A stretch of DNA of 64,000 bases, from NCBI RefSeq assembly GCF_029203305.1, contig NC_089464.1:620001-684000 (forward strand). Direction: 5' to 3'. Under the pieces are notes generated by a model. It saw only the letters and a list, made by a program, of their open reading frames with translations. It had not been told where the DNA came from and made no database searches. Below, one piece after another: positions 47,614 through 57,850 of this stretch (positions are counted from its first letter, which is position 1; each line of letters begins with the position of its first letter). The stretch is from Yamadazyma tenuis (Eukaryota; Ascomycota; Pichiomycetes; Serinales; Debaryomycetaceae). A program made the translations under genes and the position numbers.

Positions 47614-49296
47614 TCACTCTCTCGAAATATCTCTTCCGAAAAGTGACACTTTCATCCAATCCAAACATACCAAGAATTGGTTTCTGACAGAAAGACACAT
47701 ATAGATATAGGCAGATCTCCAGAACAAGTAGGTTATGGTACCACCGGTAGTAACATTGGACCAGTCACCCCACACCAAATCGGCTACAGCTCTTTCAGAA
47801 CCAATGTAAGCCAAAGAACCTTGATGATTATATTTGAATATTGGCAACTTTTCCTTCAATTTGGCCAGCTTCTTAGAAAGTCTTTCAATTTGAACAGAGT
47901 CCAAATCTTTAGCATTCTTGACTTGGAAGTCCAACGACTCAATTTCGTGCAACTTCTTAAAGTGAGAACCTAAGAATATACCTTCTTGGAAAGCCACTTG
48001 AGCAGTTGGAGCGAACTTGGTGAAAGTACAGTCACCTAAAGCAAAAATGTTATCGGTACCATCAACCAACAATTTGTCGTTAACTAGCAAACCTCTTCTA
48101 GCATTCTTTTGTTCTTCAATCTTGGATGTAAGGTCTCTAGTAATAGGTCTTGGTGCATTGCCAGTAGCCCAGATTAATAAACCGTAAGGAATTTCAACTA
48201 TTTCGGTAGATCCATCTTTTGGAGATTTCACTTGAGCAATAACGTTCTTGTCAGTCACCTGTTTAACCATGGTGTTGGTTTTCAAATCAATGTTAGTATC
48301 TTGGAAAACTTGCTTCGTGTAGTCAACCAATTTCTTGTTGAACATATTCAAGACGTTAGGCAAAGCTTCGACCAAAGTGACCTTGACTTCACTGGCAACT
48401 TCTGGGATCCATTTCTTCAAATCTTGGTCAATGTAATCTTGCAATTCACCAGCAACTTCAACACCTGTTGGACCACCACCGCAAACAACAATGGACAACA
48501 ATCTCTTTCTGTCAGCATCACCCTTAGGTAAAATATTGGCAGCTTCAACTACATCCATCAACTTTTTTCTGATTTTGATGGAGTCACTCACTTCCTTCAA
48601 GAAAAGGGAGTTTTCAGCAACACCAGGAATACCGAAAGTAGAAGGTTGAGCACCGACACCAACCACCAAGTAGTCATAGTTCAAAGAAGTAGTAATCTCT
48701 TCCACACTGTTAAGAGTGGACTTGGAAGAAGAAGTGTCCTTACCGGAGTGACCAGAGTGGACAGTAGTAGATTGCTTAATGGTCAATTTGTTATTAACAG
48801 GGTCAATTTTAGTAGCTTCAGCTTCTAAATAAATAACTTCACCAGGTAATCTTCTGGTAACGGATCTAACAGGTTCAATGATGGAACGTAATTCAACAGT
48901 TCCAGTTGGACAGGAGGGTAACAAAGGAGTGAACAAGAAGTAGTTTCTAGGACTAACCACCACAACGTTGTATAAGGCGGTATCCAAATTCTTTAACAAG
49001 GAGATGGAACCCCAACCCGAACCCAAAATCACCAATGTTTTCTTTCTTTGGCCTGTTTCGAAAACTGGTACTTGTTTAATCTGGTTGGCAGGTTCTTTGT
49101 CGGCGTATATCTTGTAACCAACAAAACCCACAGAACCCAAAATAGCTAAAGCGGTGATTCTCTTGGTGTTCTTCCACAAAGTCGAGAAACCACTAACTTT
49201 TTTGGGCGATGAGGTAGTAGAATTGAATCTGATGTTCGACATACCAAATCTGGCGGTACGGGAGATCTTAGCCGTCTGGCCAAACGATCTGAACAT
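47614..49296 (-). CDS. NDE1: Mitochondrial alternative (type II) NADH dehydrogenase, external type
   Basis: Type II NADH:ubiquinone oxidoreductases pass electrons from NADH to quinone without pumping protons. The 560-aa product has a basic presequence (FRSFGQTAKISRTARFG), a single hydrophobic segment (~48-64, ITALAILGSVGFVGYKIY) and two Rossmann motifs: FAD 'VILGSGWGS' (~90) and NADH 'VVCGGGPTGVEVAGEL'. 'ALGDCTFTK' and a C-terminal amphipathic 'YLFWRSAYIY...SVRNQFLV...WMKVSLFGRDI' follow. A presequence plus membrane stop-transfer before the FAD domain favours the intermembrane-space (Nde) form. No EF-hand is present. The frame extends to a TTG; the ATG is at 49296. Confidence 0.85.
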   Translation of the reverse strand: MFRSFGQTAKISRTARFGMSNIRFNSTTSSPKKVSGFSTLWKNTKRITALAILGSVGFVGYKIYADKEPANQIKQVPVFETGQRKKTLVILGSGWGSISLLKNLDTALYNVVVVSPRNYFLFTPLLPSCPTGTVELRSIIEPVRSVTRRLPGEVIYLEAEATKIDPVNNKLTIKQSTTVHSGHSGKDTSSSKSTLNSVEEITTSLNYDYLVVGVGAQPSTFGIPGVAENSLFLKEVSDSIKIRKKLMDVVEAANILPKGDADRKRLLSIVVCGGGPTGVEVAGELQDYIDQDLKKWIPEVASEVKVTLVEALPNVLNMFNKKLVDYTKQVFQDTNIDLKTNTMVKQVTDKNVIAQVKSPKDGSTEIVEIPYGLLIWATGNAPRPITRDLTSKIEEQKNARRGLLVNDKLLVDGTDNIFALGDCTFTKFAPTAQVAFQEGIFLGSHFKKLHEIESLDFQVKNAKDLDSVQIERLSKKLAKLKEKLPIFKYNHQGSLAYIGSERAVADLVWGDWSNVTTGGTITYLFWRSAYIYMCLSVRNQFLVCLDWMKVSLFGRDISRE

Positions 49297-50475
49297 GATG
49301 ATTTTAAAAACTGTAATAGCTTTTATTAGTATTTCGAATTTTCTGATATCAGGAAAAAGTGGCCCTTTTAACTGCTGGGCGATAATGGACCGGTAATGAG
49401 GTCCGAGATTTTTAAACTTGCCACACCTCTCTAAAATAAATGTCGCGGGCAAAGGAGGTAATAACTTAGTTTAGAAGGCAATAGGCGAGGGACGACAGAG
49501 CTGAAGGGGAGACTTCAGCTGGTCATCTTGTACATAAATGCTTATAATTATTGTTATGAGTGATGATATCAGCTTTGTTAGTGAATTCTATGTCTAAGAA
49601 ATACACGCAAATTGAGACACACCGCCTGGCTGCCAAAACTAATATGGAGATTATTGGAATAAATCTTTTTACAGAAGCCGTGAGGCAGTTCCAATGATAA
49701 TTCTCAAGCACCATATGTACAACGAAGACGGCAAATAACAGCAACTTTGTATACATCTGGCAAACCAGTAGAGCCTTGAAGCAAGGTAATACGACATCCT
49801 TATTAGAGAGGTGGGAACTGCTGAAGCAGTTGAGGTGTTTTTTTGGTCCGACCTGGTAGAAGCTGAAACGGATATATTAGAGTAATGGAAACCTCGGATA
49901 GGTTCCACAAGGTTTTCATATATCGTATGACCAGTTCTTTCTAGTACAACAGTTCTTCCGCCTAGGGTTTCTTTACCTATCTGTTGCGGCTTCCTTTGCA
50001 TTTTCGTAATCGAGTAGCCTGACCATGCCAAACGATAGAGCTATAGAGTAGAACGGACAGTTACATTGAGCTAGGTCCGAAACTTGATGCAGAATAGTGG
50101 GGCAGGTTTTGTCCAGTTATTGGGAAAAATATTGGAGATCGATTTGGAAACCGAAGCAGTCGCCGGCTTATATTCGCTCTAGCATTGGCTGCGCAGGTAA
50201 GAACATTTAGGCTTAACACCTTGCGGGGTGCACTGAAACCCGAAGTGTGTCGCGCCTCTCTAAACTGGGATTCAGGACTTTTAACTGTTTGACTTTGTTC
50301 GAATTACCGGGTGACTCTTCTCCATTGCAACATTTCCAGGTAATATGCAGTTATTTTAGTGGAGTATTCTTGGGGTAAGGGTCTCAGACACTCAATATTG
50401 TTATAAAAAGCGATTCAGCCAATGAAAAGTCTATATACTGGAGGCAGTTTAGTGTTTATTCTTGAATATGCAATG
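49297..50475. other. 1.2-kb intergenic region upstream of NDE1
   Basis: The stretch holds the NDE1 promoter and the 3' flank of VPS37. Two overlapping minus-strand frames (49523-49756, ATG; 49669-50031, no ATG at its end) have no recognisable content and conflict with each other. I treat the region as non-coding. Confidence 0.45.
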
Positions 50476-51090
50476 TTAAATAAAACCTGTCACCCGTTCC
50501 TCGTTCCAGCGGTTCATTTTTTCGCTTCGTAGGTGATACTTCTTTCTACTCTTTTTAAAGCTTTCAAGCATTTCGTCTAGCCTGCTAGAATTGACTTGAG
50601 TATCTTGGTTGGTGTACTCTTTTATAAATGCTTTGGACTCTTGATCCTCAGCCGCTATGACCTTCCGGAACTTTGCTTTCAAGCTATCTTGGTTGAAGTT
50701 TTCCGCCAATAATTTGTACTGGATCATCTCTAAATCGGTGAATTCTGTATAGACATTTTTAATGGTCTTAATCAACTCATTGATACGTTCACTTGTTTGA
50801 GTATACTCTTCTACCAATTCGATCACTTGGTTGATGGTGTGGATCTGAGAGTCTAAGAAGGCCATTGTATCAGAGTTATACTCCTGTAATTGTGGTTGCA
50901 GCTTGATAAACCCCAAAAATATGGAGTGCTGTTGCGTAAGCTTATCAATAATTCCCGCAGGTAAAACACTGAGATCCAGAGGCATTTCACGAAGCGTCAA
51001 CACAATTGGTTGCACAGTTCGATTCGAAGGTACTGGAGTATGCGATTGCGAGGGGATCAGCTCCACCGTTGGTGAAACACTACCGGACAT
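50476..51090 (-). CDS. SRN2: ESCRT-I subunit Vps37 (Srn2), Mod(r) domain
   Basis: Vps37/Srn2 is a structural subunit of ESCRT-I, which sorts ubiquitinated cargo into multivesicular bodies. The 204-aa protein has a short Pro/Ser N-terminus. A long helical hairpin of the Mod(r) type follows (~60-140: QHSIFLGFIKLQPQLQEYN..., ELIKTIKNVYTEFTDLE). The classical end is 'FKKSRKKYHLRSEKMNRWNEERV', with the F-x3-R-x-x-YHLR-x-EK-x2-RW pattern. Length matches yeast Srn2 (213 aa). Confidence 0.82.
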   Translation of the reverse strand: MSGSVSPTVELIPSQSHTPVPSNRTVQPIVLTLREMPLDLSVLPAGIIDKLTQQHSIFLGFIKLQPQLQEYNSDTMAFLDSQIHTINQVIELVEEYTQTSERINELIKTIKNVYTEFTDLEMIQYKLLAENFNQDSLKAKFRKVIAAEDQESKAFIKEYTNQDTQVNSSRLDEMLESFKKSRKKYHLRSEKMNRWNEERVTGFI

Positions 51091-51279
51091 CTCAAACGAA
51101 AGAGTATCAAGTCACTAAAAAAAGAGCCTTGTCTGCGCGAACAAACTTAATACTATTGGACTAAAACCGTTTGTTAATACTATCGATAATATATATAAGC
51201 TGGGCGTTGGGTCATTTTCTATCGTCAAGGACACATATTGGTGTGCCCATAATGTACAACTTCATTAAACTCGTTATTG

Positions 51280-51765
51280 TTATTTAGAAACCGCCGGAGA
51301 ACTAACCCTCATTTTGGTCAGAGGGTTGACAATCTCAAGGGGTTTCCTGATTCTAGGGGTTGACACCCGAGGACTCTGGGGTTGGTTGCTAACAGGAGAC
51401 ATCTGGTCGCCGTTACTGCTAGCAACACCAGTGGTGGGCGAAAATACCGATGCAGTGTAGGGGTTAAACTTCTTAATTCCAGGACTGTGGCCACCAACAT
51501 TGAAGCTGTCAGCATTAATTTCGGGACAAAACTCCATATCATCTTCGACATCAAAAGATTTGGACAAGTAGTATCTCAACCTTGGGTTATGAAACGAATA
51601 AGAAGATGAAATTGATGAGATGGACGAACCTAAAGAATCGTAATTCAAGTTAGGACTCGTGTTGTTATCCATCAAAATTCCGTTGGAGATGGGAGGTGAA
51701 TATTGTTGCAGCAGTGTCAGCAGCAGCAGCGGCTGATAGTTGCTATACATGTACTGATTGCTCAT
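51280..51765 (-). CDS. Unrecognised 161-aa Ser-rich protein with six clustered CTG codons
   Basis: I do not recognise this gene. It starts MSNQYMYSNYQP, then at codons 13-19 has four CTG codons, ACA and two more CTG codons. Read as Ser this gives QPSSSSTSSQQ, consistent with the Ser/Gln/Asn-rich composition of the rest. Three conserved-looking blocks stand out: 'LRYYLSKSFDVEDDMEF', 'GIKKFNPYTASVFSP' and 'RIRKPLEIVNPLTKMRVSSP'. The last resembles short IVNP motifs I associate with translation-related yeast proteins, which is only an impression. It is probably largely disordered. Confidence 0.6.
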   Translation of the reverse strand: MSNQYMYSNYQPLLLLTLLQQYSPPISNGILMDNNTSPNLNYDSLGSSISSISSSYSFHNPRLRYYLSKSFDVEDDMEFCPEINADSFNVGGHSPGIKKFNPYTASVFSPTTGVASSNGDQMSPVSNQPQSPRVSTPRIRKPLEIVNPLTKMRVSSPAVSK

Positions 51766-52448
51766 AACAGGAGGGGTGTTTAGTGGTATTCAAGTATGGT
51801 TCTTTTCTTAAAGTCAGGTTTTATTTAATCATCCCTGAATTTTGTTGAGGGTGATTTCTTTTTTCTCGCCCAGAGGTTTTGTGTCATCTTCTTTACTAGC
51901 CAGCTTGCTGGTAATACCACCGGCGTTTATTTGATTGGGGAATATGAATTATTACTCAATCTTCTTTATTAGTCAAAAGAACCAAGTTATTCAACTTTTA
52001 AATCAATTTCTTGGGACTGTTCATGTTCATTTTAACCAGGTTCAAATGACTAGAGCCTGACACTATATACAGGCCAACCTGATAGCGTTCGCAGCATGGC
52101 AGTTTTAAAACTGTGTCCTTTCAGTTATAAGCTTACCCTTTATAACCAAAAAACTTGAAATATAGCTAGTACTGGAAAGATTTTCGTTCGGGCTGGAGGT
52201 GTTTACCACTTATTTGTTGGTGGATGGTCTCGAAATGTGTTAGTCAACGGGGAAAATATTTTTGGCACCAAAGAGAGAAAGAAAAATCTAATTCGAGTGA
52301 AGTGTAGATCTTATGATTTCAATTCTGTAGTAGATTATGTAACCAGTGTTTCGAAAACCCTTTGTTGAATAACATACCTTGACTACATTGAAGAAATCGG
52401 GACAAATTAGACTTGAGAAGAGACACCGGCCTATTTTAAGCATATCCC
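51766..52448. other. Intergenic region upstream of the Ser-rich gene and tRNA-Glu
   Basis: This 683-bp stretch is AT-rich with T-tracts. It holds the promoter of the minus-strand gene ending at 51765 and the 5' flank of tRNA-Glu. A 61-codon minus-strand frame at 52288-52473 overlaps the tRNA and is not convincing. Confidence 0.45.
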
Positions 52449-52520
52449 TCCGATGTAGTGTAACGGCTAGCACGGTTGTCTTTCACACAGCAGACCCGGG
52501 TTCGACTCCCGGCATCGGAA
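52449..52520 (+). tRNA. tRNA-Glu(TTC)
   Basis: This 72-nt cloverleaf has acceptor arms TCCGATG / CATCGGA with discriminator A. The D-arm TAGTGTAACGGCTA is typical of fungal tRNA-Glu. The anticodon stem GTTGT/ACAGC (one G-U pair) encloses loop CTTTCAC, anticodon TTC (Glu). The T-arm is CCGGG-TTCGACT-CCCGG. No intron; a T7 run follows. Confidence 0.95.
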
Positions 52521-52522
52521 TG

Positions 52523-52529
52523 TTTTTTT
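52523..52529 (+). terminator. RNA polymerase III terminator of tRNA-Glu
   Basis: Seven T residues start 3 nt after the tRNA 3' end. Confidence 0.85.
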
Positions 52530-52737
52530 GGATTTCAGCCCCCGTATCTTATGAAATAGCTACTTACGTACTTGTGGCCAGGGTCGCCTCTTTTTCGTGG
52601 GTGGCTTGGGGTTCGCTGTGTATTAATAGACAAGGATCTAAAAATGCCTATTGAGATTGCTCGATCAGGAAATTTTTGGGGCCACTTATTTGTACCTGGA
52701 TTTTTATTCCAAGTAAGATTAGTTCATAAAGACACCA

Positions 52738-55700
52738 ATGAAACAAAGTCCAAGTCTTCTGAAGGTGGGTGTTTTTCCTACAAAGTTTCTAGTTCCCAAC
52801 TCCAAGTCGGATGACCAACTTCGAGCTGTGACCTTGGATAATGGTTTAACAGCACTTTTAATCTCGAATCCTAACATGGAAACGACTGCAATATCAATTC
52901 TGGTAAACTCTGGTTCCAATAACGACGGTGATATTAAAGGATTGGCTCACTTGGTTGAGCATATGCTTTTCAGTGGAACAAAAGAGTTTCGTCAACCTTA
53001 CTTTCTAATTGACAATATATCCAAAGCGGGCGGAACCATTAATGCTTTCACCAGTTACAATCAGACAAATTACCATTTGGAAGCTTCTAATACTTCCAAG
53101 TCTATTAGAAACATAAATCCACAAGTAAAGTCTGATGACGGAGTAGTAGGATACTTGATACACATGTTCTCGAGGTTCTTTAAGAACCCAGTTTTCAACA
53201 ACCAATGCATTAAGAACGAGATAAAGGACATTAATGAAGAGCATCTAGCCAACTTGAATTCCGAAAGCAAGAGATTCTATCATTGTTTGAAATTATTGGT
53301 ATCTGAAACACACAGTTTCCATAGTTTTGCTACTGGTAACACTAACACTTTAAGTTCAATTCCCAAGCTTAGAAAGCATTTAGTCAATTATTTTGAGCGG
53401 TACTATTATGCCAGCAATATAAAGATAGTGATCAAAAGCTCCTTGTCTTTAAACCAACTTCAAAAGCTAGCGGTGATGAATTTTAATGACATTCCTGATA
53501 AACCAATATCCCCTCAACTTGCCCTACCATTCTTTCAAACTTATGAGAAAGGAAATCTACTCCAAGTGGAAACCACTAAACAGCCCAAAATGAGGGTGGT
53601 GTTTCCTATAAACCAGTTGAATGATAGCTTAATTCAAATATCTAAAGTGTGGATAGAGCTTTTGGGGCAAGAAGAACCTGGTTCTCTATGTTTTCATTTG
53701 TTGAAGCAAAATTTTGCAACCGAAGTGAATGTCTTTGACCAGCTAGTTGATTTCAACAATTTGATGATATTCATAGAAATTCATTTAACAACCAATGGAT
53801 ACAACAATATTAAGACCATAATGAGGTACATTTCGGCATATATAAAACTAATTTTAAGGTCCCCCGTTAAAAGAATTGGGAAAGTAATTGATCAGTGCTT
53901 GAGGCTAGAGAAGTTTGAGTTCATATACCAAGACAACGATGATAGTTCCATGGATGAGGTAAGTTGTCTCAGTGAACGCCTTCATTATTTACACCCAAGT
54001 GATGTACTAGTGGGGTACAAGCTTCAAAGCAATTTACCGACCAGTCTCTTTCTAATAGAGACGAAACGTTGGCTTAATATTCGAAGTCTGAATCTCATAG
54101 TCTTTGGTCCTTCCACTATTGATAGCAGGCCCATGAAGTGTCAACTATCAGATGAGTATTATACATTGAACTACTGTGTTTGCAGACTTGACTCTAAAAG
54201 CGTTGATTATGATTCGGTTCCGGAATTCAAATTGCCAGAGAGAAATAAATTCCTAATTTGGTCACATGAGGAGTTAGATTCAATGTTGCACCAGTTTCAT
54301 GAGTTCCAAGGAAATATGAATATGAATGTCAAGTTCAAAATAGATCAACCACCTTTCCTCGCTGAACATTCCCAAAACTTAGAGTTGTGGTTCAAAAAGG
54401 AGTTCACTTTTAATTCGAAGTGTTTTGTCTCATTTCAATTATGTTCAAAGTCATTGGAGCACAACTGTCGCCATTTGGTTGCTGTTGACCTACTTTGTGA
54501 AGCTTTAGGCGTTGCACTAGCATCATCTTTATATCATTCAGAAAAATTAGGCTTCTCGTGGTCGATTTATCCGCTGTTAAATGGAACAAATTCCATAACT
54601 ATCACTTTGATTGGTATAAATATGCTATTCAAAGAAATTTTACAAGAACTAATAGGCATTGTGGTAGATGAATTGAGAAACTTACAATCCTTGCCTTACT
54701 CACTTTTCATGAGGTATAGAGTCGGACTAAGAAAACGTTATAAGAAATTATACGAAGAGGAATATTTGGTTCAATCTATGGCAGCAGGAATGTTTGTTAT
54801 GGAAACAAACGTATTTTCGATAGAAGAAAAGTGTGAAACACTCGAAGAAATAGTACTCGAAGAAGTTGTGGCCATCTCATTGCTGTTGATCAACGATTCA
54901 TATACGAGCATTTTCCTCAATGGAGATGGAACAGTTGACGACTGTTATGATATATCCCATATCATTAATAGGCTATCTAATCATTTGTCACTCGATACAA
55001 CTCGAAAGGTGAACGATCCTAGCAGCTTTCAACCAATCATTGGCAAATTTAGATTTGAAATACCGGCTGCAACAGCCAATGACTTCTGTTACTTCTATAT
55101 CCATTTAGGGGAAAGAAATAATTCTTACATTAGAACTATTAGCAAACTCTTGGAGTATGTTACTGGAAGAAATATTCATAAGCTTAAGAGTGAACGAAAT
55201 CTAGGATACAGAATTGTAAGTGGGTTGAAAATCTTCAGGAAAACCATGGGCCTTTTTCTTTATGTGGAAAGCAATGAATACAGTTACAAAATGCTTTCTA
55301 GGAATATAGAGGATTACCTCCATGTGATAGAAAGTGAGATTGAAAGCTTGAATAATGAGCAATTCAGAGAACAGATGCTCAATCCATGTCTTAATTCTCT
55401 TGAATTTCATAATGAGACGCAATTCTCCCCTGATACAGTCTTTGATTTGTTACCTTGTAAAGCAAGCACCAACTTTGAAAATGATAGCAAGAGCTATTTT
55501 ATTCATAAAAGTACCTGGGTGCAAATTTTAAACAGAAACTACCGTTTTAATGCAAAGAATGGAAATGAAGAAGTAGACGTTGACCTTTTGAGGAGGGTTA
55601 CTAGAGTAGAGCTTTTAAAGATGTTCACCCTATTAGTATCACCAGATTCAGAGTCCAGGTCCATAATTACAATAACCAATGATGAAAACTCTCAAAGATT

Positions 55701-56007
55701 ATCACAGAAAATCAATGATTACATCGATAGCAGAAGTTTGAGTATCACTTCTGAAGCGAAATCAAACTTGTTGAAGATAAATGAGTTTGATATTATCAAA
55801 GAGGTACTTGAGAAAAGGTTTACCCAGAAAAATGGTATGAATATAAAAGGGTTTCTAAAGCCAATTGGAAACGATTCTCAGTATCTATACCCCCTGAAAC
55901 AAAAAGAACGAACTATGGGAGTTTCCAGATATCACCATACTACAGATATAATTAAGGATCAACAGGACCATTTGGAGAGACTTGAGGTTTATATTTCTGG
56001 TCAATAG
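52738..56007 (+). CDS. AXL1: M16 metalloprotease Axl1 (a-factor processing / bud-site selection)
   Basis: Axl1 is an insulin-degrading-enzyme-family protease that makes the second N-terminal cut in a-factor and marks haploid axial buds in S. cerevisiae. The 1089-aa protein has the inverted zinc motif H71-L-V-E74-H75 in 'GLAHLVEHMLFSGT', then 'GGTINAFTSYNQTNYH' and the distal Glu region 'INEEHLANLNSESKRFYH'. 'HSFATGNTNTLSSIPKLRKHL' is closer to Axl1 than to Ste23. The C-terminal half is the degenerate M16 repeat (RNLGYRIVSGL). Whether it acts in a-factor maturation in this species is inference. It is convergent with the yapsin gene, with a 37-bp gap. Confidence 0.85.
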   Translation: MKQSPSLLKVGVFPTKFLVPNSKSDDQLRAVTLDNGLTALLISNPNMETTAISILVNSGSNNDGDIKGLAHLVEHMLFSGTKEFRQPYFLIDNISKAGGTINAFTSYNQTNYHLEASNTSKSIRNINPQVKSDDGVVGYLIHMFSRFFKNPVFNNQCIKNEIKDINEEHLANLNSESKRFYHCLKLLVSETHSFHSFATGNTNTLSSIPKLRKHLVNYFERYYYASNIKIVIKSSLSLNQLQKLAVMNFNDIPDKPISPQLALPFFQTYEKGNLLQVETTKQPKMRVVFPINQLNDSLIQISKVWIELLGQEEPGSLCFHLLKQNFATEVNVFDQLVDFNNLMIFIEIHLTTNGYNNIKTIMRYISAYIKLILRSPVKRIGKVIDQCLRLEKFEFIYQDNDDSSMDEVSCLSERLHYLHPSDVLVGYKLQSNLPTSLFLIETKRWLNIRSLNLIVFGPSTIDSRPMKCQLSDEYYTLNYCVCRLDSKSVDYDSVPEFKLPERNKFLIWSHEELDSMLHQFHEFQGNMNMNVKFKIDQPPFLAEHSQNLELWFKKEFTFNSKCFVSFQLCSKSLEHNCRHLVAVDLLCEALGVALASSLYHSEKLGFSWSIYPLLNGTNSITITLIGINMLFKEILQELIGIVVDELRNLQSLPYSLFMRYRVGLRKRYKKLYEEEYLVQSMAAGMFVMETNVFSIEEKCETLEEIVLEEVVAISLLLINDSYTSIFLNGDGTVDDCYDISHIINRLSNHLSLDTTRKVNDPSSFQPIIGKFRFEIPAATANDFCYFYIHLGERNNSYIRTISKLLEYVTGRNIHKLKSERNLGYRIVSGLKIFRKTMGLFLYVESNEYSYKMLSRNIEDYLHVIESEIESLNNEQFREQMLNPCLNSLEFHNETQFSPDTVFDLLPCKASTNFENDSKSYFIHKSTWVQILNRNYRFNAKNGNEEVDVDLLRRVTRVELLKMFTLLVSPDSESRSIITITNDENSQRLSQKINDYIDSRSLSITSEAKSNLLKINEFDIIKEVLEKRFTQKNGMNIKGFLKPIGNDSQYLYPLKQKERTMGVSRYHHTTDIIKDQQDHLERLEVYISGQ

Positions 56008-56044
56008 ACTTAAATACATAGAAACTTTTTTGGGAGTGTTGAAT

Positions 56045-57850
56045 TTAAAAAAAGGCAACCAAGGTTAGAGATGCAAATACCATGAAAAAGCTAGGAGCAA
56101 CCCTGAAGGCAAAGGAATCCTTCGTGTTACCTGAATCGCCATCGGACCCAGAGTCTGAATCTGAGTCTTCTGTGGCTTCGGAAGTAGAGTCAGAACCATT
56201 AGCTAAGGTTGTTACAGCTGTAGCAGAGGGTGATTCAGATCCACCTGTCAAAGCAGATGTCTTTGCATTCTTGGCACTAGAAGCACCGGGAATAGTACTC
56301 AAAACACTTTCGATGTTTGAGTCAGAAGAGTCGTGCTTGGCCTTTGCCAAGGAGATAGTTAAATCTTCCAAGTCATAAACCACATAAAAGTTTCTGAGGA
56401 AATTGTCACCAAGAATGTAGGATTCCAAACCAGTTTCAGAATCCGCTGATTGTCCAATGATACCAAGATAACAAGTGTCTCCATCACTTTCAAGAATGAA
56501 GCTTGATAAAGAAACTGAATAACTGGTACCAGAAAATGTGAAAACGACTTGAGCAGCTGAATCGAGGTTACAATCAATTGAATAGGCACCAACATTTTGA
56601 GAGTAGTCAAGGTTGAAAGATTCACCCAACTTGGTAACTACACTTTCAGGAAAGTAACACAACGTAGTACCAGAATCCAATAAAGCAGTGTAACCGTTAT
56701 CAGCTACTTTGTGTTTACTAGATGAGTTGGAAGCGGCTGCGCTGACACTGTCCAAATTAATTTCCAACCTGATGGGTGATGAGATACCCAAAGAAGCATA
56801 GCTGTTAACAATGGGAAAAGTGGTTAAATCACCCGAATATTTTGAAGTATCCACAGCTCCAAACAAGAGATCACCGTATTTGGAGTCGGAATCCCCCAAG
56901 TATAAAGAGTAAACGACTTTCTTGAGATAGCCCAATGCTTTTAATCTTAACGGTAAGTTATCGTACTCATAGGAAGAGCTGGATGAACCTGAGTAAGTGA
57001 CTTCGGAACCAGGCAATCCAATACCCAAAACTCCAACGTCAGAAGAACTTTCATTAACCACAGCTAAGCTCAAGCCCTTGACGGTCACGTTACCGATTTT
57101 AACATCATCAGTACCCCATACCCCAATGGCTTCACTACCATCCGCGTAGGAGATGTCGAAGAGGTCACTGGAAGAGTTCTTTTTGAAAGTATCCGAACCC
57201 TCAGTACTGAAAGAACCATAAGATGTACAATCAACAGTTGCACTAGCATCCAGATCACCATCAGAACCACTTTGGCCAGATTCATAAGAGGATTCACTGA
57301 CCAAACTAGCGAATCCACCCAAACCTGGGTCAACCCAAGGGTCAGATGACTCATAAGAAACGTCTGTAGCCTCAATTCCAATTTCACTCAAAAGACTTGA
57401 GTATTCATTAAGAATACCCTTGTTGACGGTTTTGGTTGGTTTACTAGCGATATCAATCACATTACCACCTCTATGAGCTCCGATATCTGATGCTAAGTTC
57501 CGCTTTTTGGTAGAAGAAGAAGAAGAAGCTAAGCATTTCACGTCACCAGACATCACCCACAAATCAGACGAGCCAGTATCCACCAAAACCTGGACTTTAT
57601 CTTCCTTAGAGCCAATATTCAAATCAGCAATGTAGAAGGTTTCGGCATTTTCAAGCTGGACTTCAATAGGGTTGTTGGATGAGGCTCTTTTGACGAATCT
57701 TCCCTTCTTGTCAGAATCAATATTAGCAAGGCCGTCACCTCTTTTGACTTCGAAACCGAGTTTGAAAAACCCATTATCATTTTCTTCTACTGAGGTGGCC
57801 AGTCCCAAACTAGCCAAAACCGTTACTGCTACCAAGGAGACGAACTTCAT
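56045..57850 (-). CDS. GPI-anchored aspartyl protease (yapsin/Sap9-type)
   Basis: Yapsins are cell-surface pepsin-family proteases that cut after basic residues and remodel wall proteins. The 601-aa product has a signal peptide (1-19) and a propeptide ending at K54-R55. The first active site is D91-T-G-S-S, the flap 'Y236-A-D-G-S' and the second active site D392-S-G-T-T. Between the loop Cys at 106 and 208 is a ~100-residue Ser/Gly/Asp-rich insertion with a KKR site (115-117), the place where yapsins are cut into two chains. The C-terminus is Ser/Asp-rich followed by a hydrophobic GPI tail. The exact yapsin or Sap orthologue is not assigned. Confidence 0.9.
   Translation of the reverse strand: MKFVSLVAVTVLASLGLATSVEENDNGFFKLGFEVKRGDGLANIDSDKKGRFVKRASSNNPIEVQLENAETFYIADLNIGSKEDKVQVLVDTGSSDLWVMSGDVKCLASSSSSTKKRNLASDIGAHRGGNVIDIASKPTKTVNKGILNEYSSLLSEIGIEATDVSYESSDPWVDPGLGGFASLVSESSYESGQSGSDGDLDASATVDCTSYGSFSTEGSDTFKKNSSSDLFDISYADGSEAIGVWGTDDVKIGNVTVKGLSLAVVNESSSDVGVLGIGLPGSEVTYSGSSSSSYEYDNLPLRLKALGYLKKVVYSLYLGDSDSKYGDLLFGAVDTSKYSGDLTTFPIVNSYASLGISSPIRLEINLDSVSAAASNSSSKHKVADNGYTALLDSGTTLCYFPESVVTKLGESFNLDYSQNVGAYSIDCNLDSAAQVVFTFSGTSYSVSLSSFILESDGDTCYLGIIGQSADSETGLESYILGDNFLRNFYVVYDLEDLTISLAKAKHDSSDSNIESVLSTIPGASSAKNAKTSALTGGSESPSATAVTTLANGSDSTSEATEDSDSDSGSDGDSGNTKDSFAFRVAPSFFMVFASLTLVAFF

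Noticed and set aside
49523..50031. Overlapping minus-strand frames of 77 and 120 codons upstream of NDE1
   Set aside because: They overlap each other in different frames, the longer lacks an ATG at its end, and neither shows a domain.
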